Source of the DNA: Moniliophthora roreri
Taxonomy: Eukaryota; Basidiomycota; Agaricomycetes; Agaricales; Marasmiaceae
Assembly: GCA_001466705.2 (NCBI GenBank)
Contig: LATX02000196.1
Location: forward strand, 372,001 to 436,000
Reading direction: 5' to 3'
Length of the DNA: 64,000 nucleotides
A program made the position numbers and the translations under genes. Below the pieces are notes generated by a model. That model ran no database searches, had not been told where the DNA came from, and saw nothing but the letters and a program-made list of their open reading frames with translations. This document shows positions 55,901 through 64,000 of the stretch, piece after piece (within the stretch, counting starts at the first letter, position 1; each line of letters begins with the position of its first letter).

Positions 55901-58900
55901 TCCCAAGACACTATGAAGGCCATGACTGTCATGCTCAGATCTGAAGGCATCTGACATTTGGACCTACCTTCTATAGTAGTAGGACCCCAAACACAGTGCC
56001 AGAGACATCTAGTTGAATATTTTATATTTATCCACAATGATAGAAAACCTGAAAGTTGCAGAAGCAGCAGGAGCTCAACAGTTGTTTAAAACATGTAGGA
56101 CATATATAGCATAACATAGCTACCAACACACAATGAACATACAGAACATGTACAGTATAATATAGGTTCCAACATGCATAATACATCACAAGAGGCAATA
56201 CAAAGCACACACTAAAAAACAGACTCACTAAGGTCCCAATCCTTGTGACCAAGGTCAATAGTACAAGAGCTGCTATAAGAATGGCTGATGAGAGTTAGGA
56301 GTTACAGAACAAGCTGATTCTGCAGGAAATGTATTGCCAGCTTCTCATTCTGCTCTGCTAACTTGTGGTGAAGATGCTCAAAAGCCTATGCCTCTACTAT
56401 GAAAAAACAAGGCCTGTGGTGCCAAAATACCCCAAAAAAGGTATATATAAGTTCTTGATCCTCAGTTTTGTTTGCAAGTTGGTTTGGCATGGTTCACTGT
56501 TACTGCAATGTTAAGAATAATTCTCAGCATTAATACACCAATTTTATAAACCTTTCAAATTCTATATATATGAATGTCATTTGGACATATTTAAACAGTT
56601 GAAATGATAAGAAACATGGAAATAGAAGAACTGATATAAGCCCAAGTAGTCAGTCAAAACCTATATGTGCTTGATAGCATGAAGCTATAAGTTAATTGCA
56701 CTACAGTACACCTCATATGGGTACCAAGTCACTTATAGACTCTCAATATTGTGCATCTAGCCTCCTGAAACCTGTAGGGACCTCTATATTGTGCTGTTTA
56801 AAAGAAGACACATTGATAGTTGAACATATATATGGTGTATCAAGGGGATATTTTACTTTTATTTACTCTCAGAGAGCTCATTCAAGCTTAGGATGATACC
56901 CACAATATACCAAGAGAACAGATATGACAATATCTAAATCAGATATATAATGAAATATTAGCTTAAGTATATAATCACTCTGCATTCTGAGATAGTGATG
57001 CAATAATCCCTCCAAAGATAGGAGGAAATTGATAAGACAGAAATCAGACAGGACTAATAGATGAGAGAAGAGACATAAGAGATAAGAGTCAGTCAGTCAG
57101 ATAGGACAGACAGAACAAGGAAATACTCAATGATGCCTACAGAAGTTGAGAGTATTTCCAGTCATAGAAAAACAGGATAAGGAACTTCTAGGCAGTAGCA
57201 ATGGATTCCAAACCTAGATACCCATATACCATGCAGAGAGCCTAGCTTGAGTTGTGCTTCTGATACCTGAGATTGTATTTATTGGTGACCTGCATACCTA
57301 TATATGGTATGGGATTGCTACTGTGACAAGAGGCTGAACCCATATATGTTCATTTTGTGATTTTCTTGTGACCAGTACAATATATACCTATTATTATAAT
57401 TTTACTGTAAATATTTGTTTCCAGCAGTATATAAGAACAGCCATTTTGTAGGTAGGAGCAAGAGGAATCTGCCCCACTACTATGCAATTTGTATGTGGCT
57501 ATTGTTTGTGTAGAGAAATCACATTCAATTAGATCTTCCTCCTCACGTCAGGCTCTAGGGACTCAGAGTAGACCTAGTTGAGATATAAGACTATATACCA
57601 AACTTGATAGTGACAGCAAAGCCAGATATTTGTTCTGTGCTTTAGCAAATAGTCGTTTTCAAGTTGAGAGAAGACTTTGTATCAGAAAGTTTTGGTGGCT
57701 TTCTGAAGACAGCTAGTGTTTTGCTAGTATTGACACATCTTAGAGAGGGCTCAGGCTATATTGGAAGTAGAAGTTTTCCTGCTTAAGTGCATTACAGATT
57801 ACAACCAAGAGGGTTGTATCCAGTACAAGGGGTACTGTAGTCTTTGATTACTTGAGTTATCACTTCAGAGTAGTCTTACCATTGCCTCAGTGCAATTAGC
57901 TGTTGTATTTAGGCTTGATTGAGATAGTAGAAACCAGAAAACACATAATAAAAACAAACTTATTAAAACAAATATATCCTCATAGTCTCTACATTGATAA
58001 ATAAGTACATGCTTATTTGGTACACAAACATCAAATAAGAATCTAAGTGTGGTAACTCTGATCATGCCCAACCACACTCTGCATATCACCACATACACAT
58101 AGACAATAAGAGAGTAGGATCTGATCAACAGATCAGCTCTTTGTGTAGCACAATCAAGTGGTATTAGCATATTACTCAGTAGCTCAGAAATGAATGCCTT
58201 TAAAAACAACTTCTCAGATTGAGAATTGGTGTTTGTTTTTATAAATATTTTCTTGAGTATGTAGTTTATTATTCACTTTGAAAGCAAAACTGGTATAAGG
58301 TTCAACCAGAAACTGCCCAAAGATTAAACTTCTTCTAAGTGAGAACAAAAGTACCTCTTGTACCTGAATATAGCCCTCTTAGCTATGTTCTGCAATAATT
58401 CTCAAGAGGACAAATCTTCTAGACACTGCTAGCCTGAAACCCTCTCTGATTCATGTCAAAACACCAGACTATACTGATGCACATCAGCTACCCTCTTAGT
58501 AGACTGATACAATGTCCTCCTTATCAGAAAACACACCTCTTGCATTAAAACTAAGCTCTTCCTAGCTTCTATTTAGATCTCTGGTTTGGGATACAATCTC
58601 AGGTCTCAATTAGCCTGTGCCTCTTGCACAACTAAGTAAGCTAGAGCCCAAAGTGGTTAAAAAATACTGATTGCTGGTAGCTCTTCTACCTGAACAACAA
58701 CCTCATACACTCTGGTAATCGGTGGGCAGTATCTCTCCTGCCTTCCATCTACAAAACATGTCCTCTTATATACTCTACAATATAAATAATCTAATATATC
58801 TGTCACACATACAAATAAAACTGAGTCAGGTGCTAAATATTATATAAACTGAGCTGTGTTTGGTGATTTCTCTGTCACAGTATCCAATTGTAGTCAGGCT

Positions 58901-60192
58901 TTGTAGCTATAAACTCTTTTATTCTTTTTCTATGATAATTGTGCAGTCTCCTGACACTAATCATTTGCAATTTTCTCTGTCAAATGGCTCTTCTTCCAAC
59001 TCTGTTTGCAAATATTATACTTCCATGCCACTCCACACAGTTCCTTCCTTCTCTGTCTACTGTCATCTGCTCTGTGGACATGTAAGCTCAGCTGTGCTAT
59101 CTTTTCATCATACAGCTTTGTCTTCTGCTTTTCCATGATACAGGCACCTTTCTGGTAGCTGATCATCTATTTCATTCATCTAATTTGATATTCGTTATCT
59201 CAAATATCCCTCACCAATAATTTGTCATTCTCTGTTTCATATTCATTTCTTGATAATATTTCTCATTTGTGTATCATTGAAGGCTTTTATTCTTCCTTCA
59301 AGTTGGGCATAGATTGAAAATATTATTAAAAGTGAAAATATTCCCTTTGGTATGCTTTCAATAGAGAGGTATGATGTGGTGTGGTTCCCTACAGTTTTCA
59401 GTAATATGGCAAACCTAGAAAAGACCCAATTTTATTCATTTTACATTACTTTTGAATCAGAACACTTTAATATGACACAAGATAATGGGTAATAAGGACT
59501 AGAGTGAGCCCAGTCTGCTAGTCATTGCCTTAGAGAAGCTATGGTGCATTGGAAAGTATAAAGAGCTATATGATATGCTATACAGAGGTGTCTAAGCTGT
59601 ACTTTCTGACTTATCTATATATCAGATCTGAAGCAGATCACTCCCAAAACCTGTAGGGAACCTAACTATAGCCCAATAAATGCATTGGCTAGTTAACCAA
59701 GCTCTCAAAGTGCTATCAATGGATTTTTATATTTTAACTTTCTATGACATCTGCAAAGTGCAACCTGCAGTCAAACAGTACAGAGGTACTTAAACGAGAC
59801 ATTAAAACAGAAAAACAACTTAGAACAGAAATGATCAAAGAAAGATCATCCTCTGAAGTCAATATATGGATCAAAGTCAAAGCAGACAATCTCTTAATAA
59901 AGAGTTCAATGGCAGCAGAAACATATGAAATAACATAACCAAGTGTAAAGTAACCTTGGAAGCTAGAGGACTGCTTTCTTAGAACTGAAGTTACTAAATG
60001 GACAGACCCAATGAGATATAAAAAGAATATCTAATGCATAAGAAGTCCTAACTAAGACTGAAAGTGCATTGTCAAAGGGGATAGGAACAGTAACTGTGAT
60101 GCTGCAATGACTCTTGTGACAGTGGGTAGAACCCTCTGCACTCAAGCCAGGAAAGAGATAAGGAAAAGAGTGATCTGGCATAGACTCTAGGT
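55901..60192. other. CpG-poor non-coding DNA, no gene recognised
   Basis: About 4.3 kb with no convincing open frame. It is probably made of old transposon remnants. It contains one copy (about 59407-59530) of a sequence found again at 62699-62819. Confidence 0.6.
59407..59530 (+). repeat. Dispersed repeat, copy 1
   Basis: 'acctagaaaagaccca' through 'ctgctagtcattgcctt'; direct repeat of 62699-62819. Differences include tca/tcg, aca/acg and aatggg/aacagg, again at ancestral CpG sites. Confidence 0.85.
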
Positions 60193-60545
60193 TGATACAA
60201 CGTTGAACTCAACAGACACGAAGTCAATGTCTAGCCCAAATGACCAAGTTAGTTAAGCTACTGAGATATATACAAAGATACTTGCCTAGCCCAAATGACC
60301 AAGAGGTCAAGATGGGGAACTAGGCTACAAAGGTCCAGTATAAATACAAAGAGTCTGTCTCAGCAAGAATAACTAATAGAAATGAAAGAATGATCTGGAA
60401 GGAAACCCAGATGGAATGGAATGTTCTATGGAAGGGTGGCTGTGGTAGTATAAATATGGTAAGTAATCAGATAAATAGATGAGAGATAAAAGATAAGATA
60501 GCTGGACTTAGAAGAAAATGAAAGGAAAAGCTACGCTCCATCACA
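60193..60545 (-). repeat. Probable 3' LTR of the truncated gypsy element
   Basis: On the minus strand a purine tract (GGAGGGGGTAA) is followed by TGTGATGGAGC and, about 350 bp on, by GTATCA. The edges follow the TG...CA rule but there is no second LTR to confirm them. Confidence 0.5.
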
Positions 60546-62695
60546 TTACCCCCTCCTTAGAGTCTATCATCCATGATAGACCATAGCCTACTCTCTTCCC
60601 CTCCTCCCATACCAGGTCTGTGGTTGCCTCAGTGAAGTTCACAAGCTTTTGCCATGGTAGTGTTACAAAGAGTGCTGCAGCCACTCTGGTTGGTGCATTG
60701 GGATTCTTTTTGTGGAACTGCCTTACTTTTGTCTTCGCATGGTCCAGATTCTCCACTGGTTCCCAACTGTCCTCCTCTTCCCCATATCCTTCCCACCTCA
60801 CCAAGTACTGTAACTTCTTTCTGTATATTCAACTGTCCAGTACTTCTTCAACTAGGTGTTGTTCCTCTCCTTCCACCTCCACTGCTTCCAGGGCTGGGGC
60901 TTGCTGACTGTTGATTTCATTGCCTCCCATAGTGATAGGCAGTTAACATGGAAGATGTTATGGACTTTCATTGCTGGAGGCAACTTGAGGCGGTAGTTCA
61001 AATCCCCTATGCGTTCCATCACCTCATAGGGCCCAAGCTGTCTTGGGCCTAACTTCCTGCTTGCCACTACCTATACCTACAGGAAACGACTGTCGGTGTG
61101 GAACAGAGGGTGAAACTTGATATGCACCTTCCTCTTCCCCTCCTCATATGCTTCCTTCATCTTTTCTTTTCCCATTCACAATGCTGCCTCTGCCTCCTCT
61201 TGAATCTTCCTCAACCCTTCCAATCATGCCTCTAAAGCCAGAAACTTGTTTGTGCGCTGTCCTGCTGGGATAGTGAAGTCAGGTCAGTATCCATAGACTA
61301 CTTCGAAAGGGCTCTTGTCATGTGCAGTATGAACCCTTGAGTTGAGTATGAATTCAGCAGTGGGGAGCCAGTCTGCCCAATCATCCTGGTGTTTGCTTAC
61401 AAAGAGATGGAGGAATTGCTTGATTTTCTGGTTCGGCTCGCTCTGTCTGTCCATTTGCTGATGAGTGGTAGGCAGTTGTAAGGCCTGCTTGAATCTCTAG
61501 ACACTTGTACAGTGCATGCATGACCTGAGCTGTGAATTGGGGTCCTCTATCTGACACAAACTTGTGCAGTATACCATGAAGGTGGAAGATCTCTTGGTAG
61601 TGTATGTCTGCAACTCCTTTGGCATCAAGAGTGGTCACCATCGGCAGCATATGGACCTGTTTGGACATCTCCAGTTGTATCCACTACTACCGCAGTATGG
61701 GAACTCTCTCAGGCAGTCTTGTAATCAGGTCCACTCCTACTACATTCTATAGACCTTCTGGTACATCATGTGGGTGTAATGTTGCATCTGGGTGTGCTGC
61801 TGGCTTGCTACGCTGACACCTTTCACATCCCTGAACATACTTCTTGATGAAGCTGCTCATTCCTGGCCACCAGTAGTAGCAGCTCACCTGCTCCAGTGTC
61901 CTATATTCTCCCAAATGCCCTGCTGTTGGCACATCATGGCATTGCTTGAGCACATCTATATGTAACCTTTTGTCTCCAGGAATGTAGAGCTTTCCTTTGT
62001 AGTACACCAGCCCATCTTCCTCCTCCCACTCTAACAGACCATTGATCAATCTTCGGAGACCTTTCTTCTTCAACTCCTCCACTGCTTGCAACACCTCAGC
62101 TTCTTTCTCCACTCCCTCATGGATTCTATTCTCCAACTCTCCTTCCTTCACTCTGGCTACAGCGATTCACATGGACCTTTCTGGATGTAGTACCACTTGC
62201 CTCTGGTTATCCTCTGCATCTGTGACTTGGAAGGTTGGAATGCAAGAGAGAGGGTCGGCCTGGGTGTTGGTCTTGCCTGGTTTGTGAGTCAGGCAGAAGT
62301 TGAATTGTGAGAGCCATAGAGACCATCATGCTTGTCATCAGGATAGGTCTTGAGCTGTCCTCTAGTACTCGAGATTTTGGTGATCAGTAATAATCTCGAA
62401 TGACTCGGGTAGACCCTCCAGGTAGTGATGCCAATCCTCCAGTGCTTGTATGATGGCGAGCATTTCCTAGTCATAGATCTCATAGTTTCGCTCTGCTGGT
62501 GCCATCAATTCTGACCTGTACGCTACAGGGTGCCATAATCCATCCTCCAGTTGCTGTAGGATTACCCCTCCTGTTGCATACCCAGAGGCATCTACCTCTA
62601 GTTGGGTTGGTCATGCTGGGTCCCACATTACCAGTATCGGTTCCTTTGTGAAGGCTGCTTTCAGTGCTTCAAAGGCCTGATGCTGTCGATAATAT
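60546..62695 (-). pseudogene. Truncated Ty3/gypsy chromovirus pol (minus strand)
   Basis: Reading from 62695 down: reverse transcriptase/RNase H remnants, an integrase zinc finger (HDVPTAGHLGEYRTLEQVSC, YVQGCERCQRSKPA), the integrase core (FSKQVHMLPMVTT, FVSDRGPQFTAQVMHAL, NGQTERA), a C-terminal region (MASRKLGPRQLGPYEVMERI) and a chromodomain (VRWEGYGEEEDSWEPVENLD). Stops separate the pieces. The element stops abruptly at about 62695 inside the reverse transcriptase part, where the dispersed repeat begins. The whole 5' half, including gag and the 5' LTR, is absent. It is a different family from the element at 44590. Confidence 0.85.
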
Positions 62696-62698
62696 GTT

Positions 62699-62819
62699 GA
62701 ACCTAGAAAAGACCCACTTTTATTCATTTTACACTATTTCTGAATCGGAACACTTTAATATGACACGAGATAACAGGTAATAAGGACTAGAGTGAGCCCA
62801 GTCTGCTAGTTATTGCCTT
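62699..62819 (+). repeat. Dispersed repeat, copy 2, interrupted by an LTR
   Basis: Second copy of the sequence at 59407. It ends at 'attgcctt', exactly where the next LTR begins; in copy 1 the sequence continues 'agagaagc'. Confidence 0.85.
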
Positions 62820-63388
62820 TGTTACGTTACTTGCGCAGCAACAACAACAACTCAACACCACTTGACGTAGTGATGCAGAGTTAACTTCGACAAGAAAGGA
62901 AGATTCCCTTCCTGAAGGAGTAAAGTTCAAGTTTGAGAGCTAGCTTAAGAAAAGCTAGAGTTCAGAAGTTCGTTCGTTGGCTAAACACAAGTTTGATTAA
63001 ACTAGGTCAAGCTGAAGAGCTTAGACCTAGAAAACTATCTACTTATACATCCTTCGTAGCTACTTATTTGGATACAAACTGCTAGATCGACATCGTTGTT
63101 TGTTAAACAAGTAGAAAGCGATAGAATGTGGTAGAATGTCGATAAAGTTATAAATAAGGAACTTGACATCATAAGCGATGTCATTGGAAGGAGATAGAAA
63201 TGGATAGAACAAAATGAAGTCATATTAGTGTCATGAATATTAATGAATACGAAAAAGGGAACTGGGAATGTGGAGGAGTCCAGATGTTAAGAAGAAGCAT
63301 AAGGTTGGGCGTTAACTTGCCCAGAATGGTAATACAGAGAGAAATGAGAGAGAAAAAAGAAAGCGTCTGTGGAAACAAGTTTGTAACA
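62820..63388 (-). repeat. 3' LTR of a minus-strand LTR element that leaves the window
   Basis: 569 bp, TGTTACG...TGTAACA, related to the solo LTR at 47374. On the minus strand the purine tract AAATAGGGGGTAA sits just before it, which marks it as the 3' LTR. GCCTT precedes it (62815-62819); the matching duplication should lie beyond the other LTR, outside the window. Confidence 0.8.
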
Positions 63389-63399
63389 TTACCCCCTAT

Positions 63400-63708
63400 T
63401 TATGCTCGAGCGTCCACACTCGAGATCGGCTGTCCCATGTGTAACCATTCCCCTTGAAATACGGGTGAATTCACCCTATAAAAATACCTTGGCCCTTCTT
63501 CCTCTCCTATGTCTACCACGAAGGCTGGTCTCGGTGCCGGTGGTTCTGGTTGTTCAGGATTCCCCGTCTCCGTAGATCTCATCGTCCCAGGCAATATCGT
63601 CTGTAAGATTGTCGTAAGCAGTTGGATCACCGAGGGGATGGTGACGCTTTGTAGTTCTTCGAGACCTTCGTCTGTCGTGACAGTCATAAGATACATGTCC
63701 AGGTGCAT
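63400..63708 (-). CDS. Short frame between the gag-like gene and the LTR
   Basis: It overlaps the end of the gag-like frame in another frame. The part after the overlap (EQPEPPAPRPAFVVDIGEEE, RYFYRVNSPVFQGEWLHMGQ) is open to a stop just before the purine tract. It may be the natural end of the element's protein reached by a frameshift or intron, or a separate small protein. I do not recognise it. Confidence 0.35.
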   Translation of the reverse strand: MHLDMYLMTVTTDEGLEELQSVTIPSVIQLLTTILQTILPGTMRSTETGNPEQPEPPAPRPAFVVDIGEEEGPRYFYRVNSPVFQGEWLHMGQPISSVDARA

Positions 63709-64000
63709 GTTTGGTGCAGATCGGGCAACTATACTTCCGGCAGTCAGTAGCGCAGTGTTTCTCCACTCTGCACACAGGGCACACAGTCACTCGAACACCT
63801 CTTCCGTCCGTTCCATTGTATGCGGCGTAGGATTCCTCGATCTGTTTTCGGATAGCAGCTCTTCCGGTTCCTCGTCGATGTCTTCGTCGTCCCATACCGA
63901 TCTGCATTCCGGAGTTAACCGGTTCATCGGAGGTATTGAATTGATTGGCGGGATCGAATCGCTGATTATGTTGGGAACTAGGAGCGGTAATCGGTTGTTC
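63554..64000 (-). CDS. gag-like zinc-knuckle protein, 5' end outside window
   Basis: The frame is open from the window edge down to 63554. It contains a classic CX2CX4HX4C knuckle (CPVCRVEKHCATDC) followed by a second CX2CX6HX4C motif (CPICTKHAPGHVSYDC), then a basic stretch (RRRSRRTTKRHH) and an acidic end. Such knuckles bind nucleic acid in LTR-element gag proteins. Lying so close to the 3' LTR without pol between them, it suggests an internally deleted or non-autonomous element. Confidence 0.65.
   Translation of the reverse strand, partial: EQPITAPSSQHNQRFDPANQFNTSDEPVNSGMQIGMGRRRHRRGTGRAAIRKQIEESYAAYNGTDGRGVRVTVCPVCRVEKHCATDCRKYSCPICTKHAPGHVSYDCHDRRRSRRTTKRHHPLGDPTAYDNLTDDIAWDDEIYGDGES

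Larger units (their letters stand above)
51200..62815. other. CpG-depleted, AT-rich transposon graveyard
   Basis: Over 11 kb CG dinucleotides are very rare, and long stretches such as 52260-54480 have almost none. The flanking host genes carry them at normal frequency. TG and CA are abundant. Contents: a decayed copia element, non-coding CpG-poor DNA and a truncated gypsy element. Confidence 0.8.

Noticed and set aside
62815..63393. 62820-63388 as a solo LTR
   Set aside because: Flanking five bases (GCCTT and TTACC) do not match, and a purine tract lies next to it, so it is one end of a longer element.

Overview
The window is fungal nuclear DNA, most likely from an agaricomycete mushroom. 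Genes are split by many short GT-AG introns (about 45-85 nt), upstream regions are compact with TATA boxes, and the gene content is typical of wood- or litter-decaying basidiomycetes: a GH5 endoglucanase, secreted type-B carboxylesterases, CAP proteins and an F-box protein. Several gene models below were assembled by hand from splice signals, reading phase and comparison of paralogues inside the window. No database search was possible.

Layout. 1-10.7 kb: the 3' end of an aldo/keto reductase, a long low-complexity protein, a small membrane protein, a secreted isochorismatase-fold hydrolase, and decayed gene remnants. 10.7-13.1 kb: carboxylesterase copy 1. 13.2-30 kb: a nest of segmental duplications. 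These comprise a repeat 'R' (three copies), an NADP-dependent alkenal/quinone reductase-like gene (two intact copies, one pseudogene), and tandem blocks A and B, each carrying a CAP gene and a gene of an unrecognised family 'X'. 31.3-38.3 kb: an F-box protein, carboxylesterase copy 2 and the GH5 endoglucanase. 40.5 kb: a third carboxylesterase cut off just after its signal peptide. 40.8-44.6 kb: block C, an inverted copy of block B. Blocks B and C bracket 16.5 kb of mostly single-copy DNA.

44.6-64 kb is transposon-rich. A Ty3/gypsy chromovirus-like element has matching 203-bp LTRs and a 5-bp target duplication, and it sits in block C at a site whose empty form survives in block B. A solo LTR is nested inside it. 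Beyond it lie a decayed Ty1/copia element, a truncated gypsy element on the minus strand, and the 3' LTR plus gag-like end of another element that leaves the window. From about 44.35 kb to 62.8 kb, and most strongly after 51.2 kb, CpG is strikingly rare. Differences between repeat copies there are mostly CpG to TpG/CpA, which points to methylation-linked mutation spreading from the transposons into the adjacent duplicated host DNA.

The secreted enzymes would act together on plant cell-wall material. Nothing seen here proves a co-regulated cluster. I found no CRISPR, rRNA or convincing tRNA.
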